Assembly (NCBI RefSeq): GCF_003443675.1
Contig: NZ_CP031963.1
Location: forward strand, 4,562,501-4,626,500
Reading direction: 5' to 3'
DNA from: Aquimarina sp. BL5
GTDB lineage: Bacteria > Bacteroidota > Bacteroidia > Flavobacteriales > Flavobacteriaceae
DNA: 64,000 nt
Shown: positions 19,812 through 28,625 of the stretch, one piece after another
Layout: the number at the start of each line of letters is the position of its first letter
How positions within the stretch are numbered: position 1 is the stretch's first letter
Made by a program: the position numbers and the translations under genes
Notes under the pieces: generated by a model
What the model was told of the DNA's origin: nothing
What the model saw: only the letters and a program-made list of their open reading frames with translations
Database searches by the model: none

Positions 19812-20813
19812 ATGAAAAAAGTAACCAAGGAAGTTTACCTGAAGTGGTACGAGGATATGCTTTTCTGGAGAAAGTTTGAAGACAAACTTGCTCAAGTATA
19901 TATCCAACAAAAAGTAAGAGGATTTTTACATTTATATAACGGTCAGGAGGCTATCCTAGCTGGTGCTTTGCACGCAATGGATCTTACCAAAGATAAGATG
20001 ATTACTGCATATCGTAATCACGTTCAGCCTATCGGAATGGGCGTAGATCCTAAACGAGTAATGGCTGAATTGTATGGAAAAGGTACAGGTACTTCTCAAG
20101 GAATGGGAGGCTCGATGCATATTTTTTCTAAGGAACATAGGTTCTATGGAGGGCATGGTATTGTTGGAGGACAGATTCCTTTAGGTGCTGGTTTAGCTTT
20201 TGGAGATAAATATCATAAAAGGGATGCTGTAACTTTAACGTTTATGGGTGATGGGGCGACACGACAAGGATCGCTTCACGAGACTTTTAATTTAGCGATG
20301 TTATGGAACTTACCTGTAGTGTTTTGTGTAGAAAATAACGGATATGCTATGGGGACATCCGTAGAGAGAACAGCTAACCATACAGATATATGGAAACTTG
20401 GACTAGGATATGAGATGCCTTGTGGTCCCGTAGATGCTATGAATCCGGTGAAAGTTGCAGAAGCGATGGATGAAGCAATTACCAGAGCTAGAACGGGTGG
20501 AGGTCCTACTTTCCTGGAATTAAAAACATATCGTTACAGAGGACATTCTATGAGTGATGCTCAGAAGTATCGTACTAAAGAAGAAGTAGCAGAATATCAA
20601 AAGATTGATCCAATTACTCAGGTTTTGGATATAATTAAGGATAAAAAATATGCAACAGATGATGAAATCGCTACTATTGATAAAAGAGTGAAAGATAAGG
20701 TTGCAGAATGCCAGAAATTTGCAGAAGATTCTCCGTTCCCAGAGAAGAATTTGATGTATGACGTTGTATACGAACAAGAGGATTATCCATTTTTACCACA
20801 CAAACCACAATAG
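19812..20813 (+). CDS. pdhA: Pyruvate dehydrogenase E1 component, alpha subunit
   Basis: The E1 alpha subunit carries the thiamine-diphosphate site that decarboxylates pyruvate in the pyruvate dehydrogenase complex. The 333-residue protein has MGGSMHIFSKEHRFYGGHGIVG near 97 and the ThDP/Mg motif GDGATRQGS...ENN near 145-175. The regulatory-loop-like YRYRGHSMSDAQKYRTKEE follows near 240. The E2 gene starts four bases after it stops, so the two are coupled. The E1 beta gene is not here, as is usual in flavobacteria where it is encoded elsewhere. Confidence 0.95.
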   Translation: MKKVTKEVYLKWYEDMLFWRKFEDKLAQVYIQQKVRGFLHLYNGQEAILAGALHAMDLTKDKMITAYRNHVQPIGMGVDPKRVMAELYGKGTGTSQGMGGSMHIFSKEHRFYGGHGIVGGQIPLGAGLAFGDKYHKRDAVTLTFMGDGATRQGSLHETFNLAMLWNLPVVFCVENNGYAMGTSVERTANHTDIWKLGLGYEMPCGPVDAMNPVKVAEAMDEAITRARTGGGPTFLELKTYRYRGHSMSDAQKYRTKEEVAEYQKIDPITQVLDIIKDKKYATDDEIATIDKRVKDKVAECQKFAEDSPFPEKNLMYDVVYEQEDYPFLPHKPQ

Positions 20814-20816
20814 ATT

Positions 20817-22424
20817 ATGGCTACAGTAATTAATATGCCGCGATTGAGCGATACCATGGAAGAAGGAGTTGTCGCGAAGTGGCTTGTTAAGAAAGGTGAT
20901 ACAATTAGTGAAGGAGATATCCTTGCCGAAATTGAAACCGACAAAGCAACAATGGAATTCGAATCTTTTTATGAGGGAGTGTTGCTTCATATTGGAATTG
21001 AAGAAGGTGAAACTGCTCCAGTTGATCAGCTTTTAGCAATCATAGGTGAAGAAGGAGAAGATATTTCTGGTTTGTTGAATGGAAGTTCGGCACCACAAAC
21101 AGAAACTCCTAAGGAAGAGAAAGTTGAAGAATCAACTTCAAGCTCCGCAGCAGCCACAACTATTCCTGAAGGAGTAGAAGTAATTACGATGCCTCGTCTT
21201 AGTGATACGATGGAAGAAGGTACTGTTGCGACTTGGTTGAAAAAGGTTGGCGATACTGTCGAGGAAGGTGATATTCTTGCTGAGATAGAAACAGATAAAG
21301 CTACAATGGAGTTTGAGTCCTTTTATAACGGTACGCTATTGTATATCGGCATAGAAGAAGGTCAGACAGCTAAGGTAGATGTATTACTGGCTATTATTGG
21401 TCCAGCTGGAACAGATGTTTCTGGTCTTAAAGATGGTGTACCTGCAGCTAGTACTTCAGCTCCTAAAGAAGCAGTGGTCAAAGAAGAAAAAGTAGAAGCA
21501 ACTCCTGTTAGTTCTGGAAGTGAATCTTCTACTGGAGGTAGAATATTTGCTTCTCCATTAGCTAAAAAAATAGCAGAAGACAAGGGAATAGATTTATCTC
21601 AGGTAAAAGGTACAGGTGAGAATGGACGAATTGTAAAGAAAGATGTAGAGACGTTTACACCTGCTGCGGCCGTCAGTACTCCTGCATCCTCTAAAGAAAC
21701 TACATCCGCTCCGGCAATTCAGACATATATTCCTGCTGGAGAAGAAAGTTTTGAAGAAGTGAAGAATTCACAAATGCGTAAAGCAATTGCTAGAAGCCTT
21801 TCAGCGTCCAAATTTACAGCACCGCATTATTATTTGACAATTGAGGCAAATATGAAAAATGCGATGGCTTCACGAAAAATAATTAATGCATTACCTGATA
21901 CGAAAGTGTCATTTAACGATATGGTGGTTAAAGCCTGTGCGATGGCATTAACTAAGCACCCTCAGGTGAACACTCAGTGGACAGATACAGCAATGAAGTA
22001 TGCTAAGCATATTGCAATTGGAGTGGCTGTTGCAGTTCCTGACGGTTTAGTAGTTCCTGTTTTACCTTTTACGGATCAAATGTCACTTACTCAGATAGGT
22101 GCTAATGTTAGAGAACTTGCAGGTAAGGCAAGAAATAAAAAGTTAACTCCGCAAGAAATGAGTGGAAGTACGTTTACAGTATCTAATTTAGGTATGTTTG
22201 GTATACAGGAGTTTACTTCTATTATCAATCAACCAAATTCTGCAATCTTATCCGTAGGAGCTATTGTACAAAAGCCAGTGGTTGAAGACGGACAAATTGT
22301 TGTAGGCAATACAATGAAAGTAACATTGGCTTGTGATCATCGAACGGTTGATGGAGCTACAGGTGCTCAGTTTTTACAAACTTTAAAAGATTATTTAGAA
22401 AATCCAGTAACTATGTTAGCATAG
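20817..22424 (+). CDS. pdhC: Pyruvate dehydrogenase E2, dihydrolipoamide acetyltransferase
   Basis: E2 moves the acetyl group from E1 to CoA on a swinging lipoyl arm. The 535-residue protein has two lipoyl domains, each with ETDKATMEFES (lipoyl lysines 43 and 161). Ala/Pro/Glu-rich linkers surround a peripheral-subunit-binding domain (about 240-280, FASPLAKKIAEDKGIDL). The catalytic acyltransferase core ends with DHRTVDGATGAQFL, whose His is the active-site residue. It overlaps nothing, follows pdhA by three bases and ends at a terminator. Confidence 0.95.
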   Translation: MATVINMPRLSDTMEEGVVAKWLVKKGDTISEGDILAEIETDKATMEFESFYEGVLLHIGIEEGETAPVDQLLAIIGEEGEDISGLLNGSSAPQTETPKEEKVEESTSSSAAATTIPEGVEVITMPRLSDTMEEGTVATWLKKVGDTVEEGDILAEIETDKATMEFESFYNGTLLYIGIEEGQTAKVDVLLAIIGPAGTDVSGLKDGVPAASTSAPKEAVVKEEKVEATPVSSGSESSTGGRIFASPLAKKIAEDKGIDLSQVKGTGENGRIVKKDVETFTPAAAVSTPASSKETTSAPAIQTYIPAGEESFEEVKNSQMRKAIARSLSASKFTAPHYYLTIEANMKNAMASRKIINALPDTKVSFNDMVVKACAMALTKHPQVNTQWTDTAMKYAKHIAIGVAVAVPDGLVVPVLPFTDQMSLTQIGANVRELAGKARNKKLTPQEMSGSTFTVSNLGMFGIQEFTSIINQPNSAILSVGAIVQKPVVEDGQIVVGNTMKVTLACDHRTVDGATGAQFLQTLKDYLENPVTMLA

Positions 22425-22451
22425 TTTTATAAAGGATATATAATGAATCAG

Positions 22452-22481
22452 ATCCCACCTCTTTTGAAGTGGGATTTTTTT
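22452..22481 (+). terminator. Rho-independent terminator of pdhA-pdhC
   Basis: A 7-bp GC-rich stem (ATCCCAC 22452-22458 with GTGGGAT 22469-22475) is followed by T7. It ends 12 nt before the next start codon. Confidence 0.85.
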
Positions 22482-22492
22482 ATATTTAAAAA

Positions 22493-23080
22493 ATGAAGAA
22501 TAGAATTCATAATTTACAATCGAGAACGTTATCAGATAAAACATTCTTATTAAAGGAATACACCTACGAATATACCCATACAGATGTTCATACTCCGGAA
22601 ACACATCTTAGAGAAGTGTATGATCATGGTGATGGAGCTTCTGTTTTATTATATAATATAACTAAGAAAACTATTGTGCTTACGCAGCAATTCAGATTAC
22701 CAACTTTTTTAAATGGTAGTGGGTCAGGAATGAGTATTGAAGTTTGTGCTGGATCGCTTGATGGTGATAGTCCGGAAGTATGTGTAAAAAAAGAAGCATT
22801 AGAAGAAACAGGATATGCAATTAGTTCTGTTGAAAAAGCATTTTCGGTGTATGCATCTCCAGCTATCATGACAGAAATAGCGCATTTATTTATTGCAGAG
22901 TATACAGATGAAATGAAGGTAGAAAAAGGAGGTGGGCTTGATCATGAAGAAGAGTATATTGATGTTTTAGAATTAGATTTTGAAAAAGCATTTGATATGA
23001 TACAAACGGGTGAAATCAAAGATGCCAGGACGGTTATGTTGTTACAATTTCTAAAAATAAAAGATATAATGGTATCTTAA
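22493..23080 (+). CDS. nudK: NudK-like Nudix hydrolase (GDP-mannose pyrophosphatase family)
   Basis: This 195-residue Nudix hydrolase follows the NudK subfamily, which in E. coli hydrolyses GDP-mannose to GMP and mannose-1-phosphate. The Nudix helix reads AGSLDGDSPEVCVKKEALEE, keeping the metal-binding EALEETG core; the Glu that E. coli has at the upstream position is Ser here. The downstream block ASPAIMTEIAHLF and the C-terminal DARTVMLLQFL are also family features. It begins right after the pdhC terminator. The substrate assignment rests on similarity only. Confidence 0.88.
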   Translation: MKNRIHNLQSRTLSDKTFLLKEYTYEYTHTDVHTPETHLREVYDHGDGASVLLYNITKKTIVLTQQFRLPTFLNGSGSGMSIEVCAGSLDGDSPEVCVKKEALEETGYAISSVEKAFSVYASPAIMTEIAHLFIAEYTDEMKVEKGGGLDHEEEYIDVLELDFEKAFDMIQTGEIKDARTVMLLQFLKIKDIMVS

Positions 23081-23239
23081 TTGAATGCCTAAGAGTACAC
23101 TTTTTAAGTATCTTTATCAAAAATCATTCATTACCCGAAAAACAAGAACCTGAAACGAGTCATAACAGAATTTTTAATACATTTCAAAAATGATTACTTG
23201 ACGAGTTCCTTTTGACATTCAAAACAACATTATAAAAAC

Positions 23240-24184
23240 ATGAAACAAATAGCATTTTTTATCATTACTCTTTTATTTATAACGTGTAAGGAAGCAACTA
23301 CGGCGCAATCCCCTATATCTAATATTACAGCTTCTGATATAGAAGTTATCATGAATTTTTTAGCAAGCGATGCATTAGGGGGTAGAGATACGGGAAGCGA
23401 GGGACTGGAGAAAGCGGCAAAATTTATAGAACAGGAGTTTAAGAAGTCCGGAATAAAACCTTATTTTGAATCGTATCTTAATACTTTTGATGCTAAAGGA
23501 ACTGAAACCTATAACGTAGTGGGTTATCTTAAAGGTACAGATCTTGACTTAGCTGATCAGTTTGTAGTAATAGGAGCGCATTTTGATCATATAGGAAATG
23601 GAAAAGATGTAAATGGCGATACAATCGCTAATGGAGCTAACGATAATGCAGCAGGAAGTACCGCAGTAATTTCATTGGCAAAACATTTTGCAGAGGTGAA
23701 AAATAATAAACGCAGTGTATTGTTTGTGTTATTTGGAGCAGAAGAAAAAGGATTGCTAGGTTCTGATCATTTAGCAAAAGTTTTAAAAGAGAAGAATCTT
23801 GATTTATATACAATGATAAACTTCGAAATGATAGGAGTGCCACTAAACGATAAAACATACAAAGCCTACATTACAGGATATGAGATTTCAAATATGGCAG
23901 AAAAAATCAATGAATATTCAGGAAAAGAATTGATAGGTTTTCTGCCCAAAGCGAAGGAATTTCAGTTATTTAGGAGAAGTGATAATTATCCTTTTTATTC
24001 GGCATTCAATGTGCCTTGTCAGACGGTTTCTACCTTTGATTTTACCAATTATGATTACTATCACCATGTAGATGACGAGGTTTCTGAGATGAATTTCGAA
24101 TTTATGGCAGAGCTCATCAATGATTGTGCTCCTGTAATTACTAGGATATTAAATACGCCAACAAAAGAAATTAAGTTAAATTAA
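23240..24184 (+). CDS. M28 family zinc metallopeptidase
   Basis: This 314-residue secreted aminopeptidase-like protein has a short N-terminal signal (MKQIAFFIITLLFITCKEA). The Cys suggests lipidation, although FITC is a poor lipobox. The M28 zinc ligands and catalytic Glu are in order: GAHFDHIG near 114, NGANDNAAGS near 133, FGAEEKGLLGSDH near 167, INFEMIG near 193 and YHHVDDE near 275. It should trim peptides outside the cytoplasm. It stands alone, 160 nt after nudK. Confidence 0.92.
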   Translation: MKQIAFFIITLLFITCKEATTAQSPISNITASDIEVIMNFLASDALGGRDTGSEGLEKAAKFIEQEFKKSGIKPYFESYLNTFDAKGTETYNVVGYLKGTDLDLADQFVVIGAHFDHIGNGKDVNGDTIANGANDNAAGSTAVISLAKHFAEVKNNKRSVLFVLFGAEEKGLLGSDHLAKVLKEKNLDLYTMINFEMIGVPLNDKTYKAYITGYEISNMAEKINEYSGKELIGFLPKAKEFQLFRRSDNYPFYSAFNVPCQTVSTFDFTNYDYYHHVDDEVSEMNFEFMAELINDCAPVITRILNTPTKEIKLN

Positions 24185-24240
24185 ATTTTCACTCCTTTTG
24201 AGTTTATAAAAGCTTAAAGGTCTTTTTTTTATTAAAAAAC

Positions 24241-24921
24241 ATGAAAAACATTATAATTACCGGGGCAAGTAGAGGGATAGGATATGAGATGGCTAAAATG
24301 TTTGCAGATGCAGGGCATCAGGTGCTAGCTTTATCAAGAAATGAGAAACCAATTACTGCTCTTAATAACAAAAATATTCATACATTTTCTTGCGATTTAT
24401 GTAATTCGTCTGATCTGGAAAAAATGACAAATTATATAACAAAAACCTGGAAGAATGTGGATGTTCTGATTAATAATGCTGGCAAATTATTGAATAAACC
24501 CTTTGCAGAAATTTCTACACAAGAATTTGAAGAAGTATATAAGGTGAATGTTTTTGGTGTTGCGGAAATTACTCGCCTAGTGCTGCCTTTTATGACAAAC
24601 GGAAGCCATGTAGTTACTGTTAGTAGTATGGGAGGTATTCAGGGAAGTATGAAGTTTCCTGGGTTAGCAGCTTATAGTTCTAGTAAAGGGGCTGTTATAA
24701 CATTAAGTGAGCTCTTAGCAGAAGAATATAAAGAAAGTGGTATAGCCTTTAATGTATTAGCGCTTGGAGCTGTACAAACAGAAATGTTAGAAGAAGCGTT
24801 TCCCGGGTATCAGGCACCATTAACGGCTATAGAAATGGCGGAATATATTAAGAATTTTGCGCTAACTGCCAATAAGTTTTATAATGGTAAAGTACTTCAG
24901 GTATCTAGTAGTACGCCTTAA
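24241..24921 (+). CDS. Short-chain dehydrogenase/reductase
   Basis: This 226-residue classical SDR has the NAD(P) motif ITGASRGIGYEMAK at 5-18, NNAGKLLN near 80, the active-site Ser region SSMGGIQG and Tyr-x3-Lys (AYSSSKGA) near 145. The size is that of a minimal SDR. Substrate is unknown. It converges with the minus-strand gene that follows. Confidence 0.92.
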   Translation: MKNIIITGASRGIGYEMAKMFADAGHQVLALSRNEKPITALNNKNIHTFSCDLCNSSDLEKMTNYITKTWKNVDVLINNAGKLLNKPFAEISTQEFEEVYKVNVFGVAEITRLVLPFMTNGSHVVTVSSMGGIQGSMKFPGLAAYSSSKGAVITLSELLAEEYKESGIAFNVLALGAVQTEMLEEAFPGYQAPLTAIEMAEYIKNFALTANKFYNGKVLQVSSSTP

Positions 24922-24936
24922 TCGAAGTTATGTCTT

Positions 24937-25326
24937 TCAAATATTTTTTAATTTAAGATACTTATAGAATTGATGCACAGTAAGTACTTTTTTAAACTCT
25001 TCATTCTGAAAATAAACAATATTACTTAAGTCTTTTGTTTTTTCGTTAGCAGGCGCATTAGATTGAATTATTTTGTTTGCCCTAATGGAATATTTTATGA
25101 TTACCTTTTTAATACGATCACTAGCATAATTACTGAGGTTCAATTCTTGTTGTAATAGAATTGCTCTTTGCTCTGCAAGATCGGCAAATCGTTTTTTTTC
25201 TGCTTCTAGCTGCTCTTCAGTTAATTCTGTGATCTCTTGTAGATCTTGATTTTGATCTTCAATTTGGTCTTGTGCTATACTAGTAGTACAAATAAAAAAT
25301 AGTAGTAAAATTGTAAAAGCTCTCAT
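24937..25326 (-). CDS. Secreted protein of unknown function
   Basis: I do not recognise this 129-residue protein. It has a clear signal peptide (MRAFTILLLFFICTTSIAQ), then a Gln/Glu/Asp-rich helical segment (about 20-60) with coiled-coil character, and a basic second half. It is probably periplasmic. It shares the minus strand with the two envelope genes upstream but is separated from them by about 200 nt of AT-rich sequence. Confidence 0.7.
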   Translation of the reverse strand: MRAFTILLLFFICTTSIAQDQIEDQNQDLQEITELTEEQLEAEKKRFADLAEQRAILLQQELNLSNYASDRIKKVIIKYSIRANKIIQSNAPANEKTKDLSNIVYFQNEEFKKVLTVHQFYKYLKLKNI

Positions 25327-25524
25327 GACGTCTCACCTTTAAGTTTTTCTTTACGAAATGTTAAAAATAGGAAGTCAAAAATATTAATAATTGATTAACA
25401 ACGAGTTAAAAACTCAAAATACTCGACAAACACTATTTTTTTTTCGTTGAAAAACCAAAAATTAAAGGGTTTTAATCTTATTGTAAGGCGGAAAAACCGT
25501 AATAACTATGTTAAAACTAATGAC

Positions 25525-26001
25525 TTAATCTATTTTTTTTGATGATTTTATCTTTTCGAACATAGCTTTTGATGTTTTAAATTTAACACCATCGATCGTT
25601 GTAGAAGAGGTCTTTATATAGGAAATAATAGTGTCGGTTTTAGTATTGCTAAAATGAACCTGAGTAATTATTTTCGTAATCGAATCGGAGAGTACTTCAG
25701 GTTTTCCAATAAATTTAATTTGCAGTATTTCTTTTGCGTCTTTTACATGAAATAATTTTATATCATCTACTCTGTTTATAAATTCCGGATGCTGTTTAGC
25801 AAGTAGCTGTTTATCTAGATAATCTTGAAGCTTTTCTGAGACTAACACTGCATAAGCATCTTCCAATGCGGCAAATGAAGCTTCTTCCGTAACAAAATCA
25901 TCTCCTCCTCTGTTGGCGGTAGGCTCCATGTTATTACGCGCGATATTTGAACAACCACCAATTATAACAAGAATTACTATGAGATATACAAACTGTTTCA
26001 T
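25525..26001 (-). CDS. Putative lipoprotein of unknown function
   Basis: This 158-residue protein has a lipoprotein signal (MKQFVYLIVILVIIGGCSN, Cys17) and an otherwise hydrophilic alpha/beta-looking body. I recognise no domain. Its ATG overlaps the stop of the upstream membrane protein by four bases (ATGA-type overlap), so the two are translationally coupled and may act together at the envelope. Confidence 0.75.
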   Translation of the reverse strand: MKQFVYLIVILVIIGGCSNIARNNMEPTANRGGDDFVTEEASFAALEDAYAVLVSEKLQDYLDKQLLAKQHPEFINRVDDIKLFHVKDAKEILQIKFIGKPEVLSDSITKIITQVHFSNTKTDTIISYIKTSSTTIDGVKFKTSKAMFEKIKSSKKID

Positions 26002-26930
26002 GACTTCACTCGGAATTTTAGTTTAACAATTTGCCCTTTGGATCTTTTGGATTCAATAATTTCAATATTTCTTAAACTTTTGATTGGCGTAGTCAGTTTG
26101 TTAATGAATTCGTTTTTAGAATATACTTCTATACCTAATCCCGATGGTAGTACCTGAAAAATGGTTGCATCATCGGCAATCATTCTAGATAATTCATTTT
26201 TTCTGTTTTTCCAATCCTCAAGTTTACCATTCGCATAATAATGTAGCATTAAGGCGTAATCATCTGTACTAACTTGGATGTTTTCATTAGTTAAGGATGA
26301 AACAGTTCTAAAAATAGTATCGGTTTTATGATATGGAGATTTGATTACAAAATGAATATAATCATCTTTTGTATTCCATTTAAAACAGCCCAAGCTGTCA
26401 CTTTTTGCATAAAAGGGAGACTGTTTATCATTTAAGACTATAATATCGATATGAGTTTTGGTAATAGGTAGATTTCTATCTTGATCAATAAAACAAAAGC
26501 TAAAGGTGTGTGCTTTTGGAATTAAAAAATAAGCGGAGGTGATAAATACAATTCCAATTAACAAAAAAACAATCAATTTAGAAACCACAGGGTTTTTCTT
26601 CTGAATTTTCTTTTGAGAGTTCATTGCTTTAAAATCTGCCCAATTTTTATGACCACAGTATTCTGACAGTATATTAAGAATGTCGACTCGAGGTAATTTT
26701 TCCGTAGTGTTTTTAAAATAACTGTAGAAAGATTTTTCGCTAATACTACCTTTTACTTGTTTTCGTAAATCTTCCTGAAACATTATAATATCCTGACCTT
26801 TCCACTGAGATATATCATCACTAGAGGCGGTGTTCTCTTTTAAAAACCGTCTGGTAACGGCTTTTTTAAGAAGAGAGAATGCTATGTGTTCTTCAGGATT
26901 GATAATTGTATTTATTTGATTATTAAGCAA
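25998..26930 (-). CDS. Single-pass membrane protein with N-terminal HTH-like segment
   Basis: This 310-residue protein is unnamed. The first 100 residues include SEKSFYSYF and ILSEYCGHKNWADF, a pattern I associate with an N-terminal helical (HTH-like) segment seen in many Bacteroidota proteins of unknown function. One transmembrane helix lies near 117-137 (LIVFLLIGIVFITSAYFLI). The C-terminal part is then probably extracytoplasmic (about 140-310). The layout resembles a membrane-tethered regulator or anti-sigma-like sensor; that is inference. The start is a TTG at 26930; no in-frame ATG lies near. It is divergent from the VWA gene across a palindrome-rich spacer. Confidence 0.72.
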   Translation of the reverse strand: MLNNQINTIINPEEHIAFSLLKKAVTRRFLKENTASSDDISQWKGQDIIMFQEDLRKQVKGSISEKSFYSYFKNTTEKLPRVDILNILSEYCGHKNWADFKAMNSQKKIQKKNPVVSKLIVFLLIGIVFITSAYFLIPKAHTFSFCFIDQDRNLPITKTHIDIIVLNDKQSPFYAKSDSLGCFKWNTKDDYIHFVIKSPYHKTDTIFRTVSSLTNENIQVSTDDYALMLHYYANGKLEDWKNRKNELSRMIADDATIFQVLPSGLGIEVYSKNEFINKLTTPIKSLRNIEIIESKRSKGQIVKLKFRVKS

Positions 26931-26937
26931 ATATGAC

Positions 26938-26966
26938 TTGTAAAACGGTTTACAATAGTTTTACAA
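26938..26966. promoter_or_regulatory. Palindromic operator-like site between divergent genes
   Basis: The arms TTGTAAAAC (26938-26946) and GTTTTACAA (26958-26966) are perfect complements. Nested inside is TGTAAA-ACGG-TTTACA (26939-26954). A further TACA-AG-TGTA palindrome is at 26973-26982. They occupy the spacer between the minus-strand membrane protein and the plus-strand VWA gene. Confidence 0.55.
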
Positions 26967-26998
26967 AAGCTATACAAGTGTACGGGTTTTTATGATAC

Positions 26999-27006
26999 TA
27001 TGTTTG
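26999..27006 (+). promoter_or_regulatory. Putative -7 element of the first VWA gene
   Basis: TATGTTTG fits TAnnTTTG, 31 nt before the ATG. The same TATGTTTGTTT block recurs before the second VWA gene at 29560. Confidence 0.5.
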
Positions 27007-27037
27007 TTTTCAGTTTAACAAGGTAAAAACAATAAAT

Positions 27038-28624
27038 ATGAAAACAAAGACTATTAAAAAAATCGGATTTATACTTCTTGGATTATTCTTTTTAGGAATA
27101 AGTTCTTGCAACCAATATGCTACCAGAAAGTACACTGTTCACGAAAGTATCGTGCTAGAAGATAGAGAATCTTTTACACAAGATTTTGAAATTCCTAATG
27201 AGGATGATGAAAATGACGAGGCATATAAAGAAATTATAGAGAACGCATTTAAAAGAGTGAGTTTAGCTCCATTATCTACTTTTTCTATAGATGTAGATAA
27301 AGCTTCATATAGTAATATTCGAAGAATGATTAATAATGGTCAAGAGATTCCGGAAGATGCTGTGAAGATAGAAGAAATGATCAACTATTTTAAGTATGAG
27401 TATAAGCAACCATTAGACCAGCACCCTTTTGCTATTCATACAGAATCAGGAAGTACTCCTTGGAACGAAGAAACACAATTGGTCAAAATAGGAATAAAAG
27501 GTAAAGAAATACCTGCAGAAAGTTTTCCTGCATCCAATCTTGTGTTTTTAATTGATGTTTCGGGTTCTATGAATGACATCAATAAATTACCATTGCTAAA
27601 AAAGGCTTTTAAGCTGTTGGTGTCCCAATTGAGGGCTAAGGACAAGGTGTCTGTTGTGGTGTATGCAGGTGCCGCTGGTGTAGTGCTCAAACCAACAAGT
27701 GGAAAAAATAAGGAAAAGATAATGGAATCATTAGATAATCTGCAAGCAGGAGGATCTACTGCTGGCGGAGAAGGAATTAAACTAGCTTATAAAATAGCTG
27801 AAGAACATTATATTAAAAACGGAAATAACAGAGTGATTCTTGCAACCGACGGTGATTTTAACGTAGGAGTTAGTAGCGATACTGGCATGAAGAAATTGAT
27901 TGAGGAAAAAAGAGCATCCGGAGTATTCTTAACCTGTTTAGGTTTCGGAATGGGTAATTATAAAGATAGCAAACTAGAAACGCTAGCAGATACTGGTAAT
28001 GGTAATCACGCTTATATCGATACCATGCAAGAAGCGCAGAGAGTATTGGGAACTGAGTTTGGAGGAACATTATATACCATTGCAAAAGATGTAAAAATCC
28101 AGGTAGAATTTAACCCAGTTAAGGTAAAAGCATATAGGTTAATTGGATATGAAAACCGATTACTTAATGATGAAGATTTTATAGACGATACTAAAGATGC
28201 AGGAGAACTTGGTAGCGGACATACAGTGACCGCATTATATGAGGTGATACCAACCGGAGTGCAAAGCAAATATCTTAAGGAGGTTTCAGACTTAAAATAT
28301 TCCGAAAAAAATGATGAAACTGAAAAAGCTAAGTATGGAGACGAGTTGTTTACTGTAAAATTCAGATATAAAAAGCCAAAAGAAGATCGAAGTATTGAGA
28401 TGATGCATATACATAAAACAGCTGACGAAAAACAAATATCAACGGATTTTCAATTCGCTGCTTCTGTAGCTTGGTATGGAATGAAATTACGAAACTCAAA
28501 GTATATACAGAATGAAAATATAGAAGATATCATCACCTTGGCGAAAGATAACAAAGGGAATGATGAACAAGGATATCGAGCAGAGTTTATACGATTAATG
28601 AATAGTTATGATAAAGCAGAGTAA
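27038..28624 (+). CDS. VWA domain lipoprotein (YfbK/DUF3520 type), copy 1
   Basis: This 528-residue envelope lipoprotein has a signal with Cys24 (LGISSCNQ). An acidic linker (about 40-65) leads to a von Willebrand N-terminal region (about 66-160). A VWA domain follows with the metal-ion (MIDAS) motif DVSGSMN at 173-179, then a DUF3520-type C-terminal region (about 350-520). Such proteins bind ligands through Mg2+; the physiological partner is unknown. From residue 68 to the end it is almost identical to the second VWA gene at 29600. The DUF4349 lipoprotein gene starts two bases downstream of the stop. Confidence 0.9.
   Translation: MKTKTIKKIGFILLGLFFLGISSCNQYATRKYTVHESIVLEDRESFTQDFEIPNEDDENDEAYKEIIENAFKRVSLAPLSTFSIDVDKASYSNIRRMINNGQEIPEDAVKIEEMINYFKYEYKQPLDQHPFAIHTESGSTPWNEETQLVKIGIKGKEIPAESFPASNLVFLIDVSGSMNDINKLPLLKKAFKLLVSQLRAKDKVSVVVYAGAAGVVLKPTSGKNKEKIMESLDNLQAGGSTAGGEGIKLAYKIAEEHYIKNGNNRVILATDGDFNVGVSSDTGMKKLIEEKRASGVFLTCLGFGMGNYKDSKLETLADTGNGNHAYIDTMQEAQRVLGTEFGGTLYTIAKDVKIQVEFNPVKVKAYRLIGYENRLLNDEDFIDDTKDAGELGSGHTVTALYEVIPTGVQSKYLKEVSDLKYSEKNDETEKAKYGDELFTVKFRYKKPKEDRSIEMMHIHKTADEKQISTDFQFAASVAWYGMKLRNSKYIQNENIEDIITLAKDNKGNDEQGYRAEFIRLMNSYDKAE
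27239..28624 (+). repeat. Large direct repeat, copy 1 (coding)
   Basis: This 1386-bp segment matches 29945-31330 at a constant offset of 2706 bp with no indel. Sampled 60-base blocks differ at one to three positions; differences rise in the last 200 bases. Confidence 0.9.
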
Positions 28625-28625
28625 T

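Noticed and set aside
28608..28625. Earlier ATG for the DUF4349 gene
   Set aside because: It lies inside the VWA gene end and adds residues before a clean lipoprotein signal.
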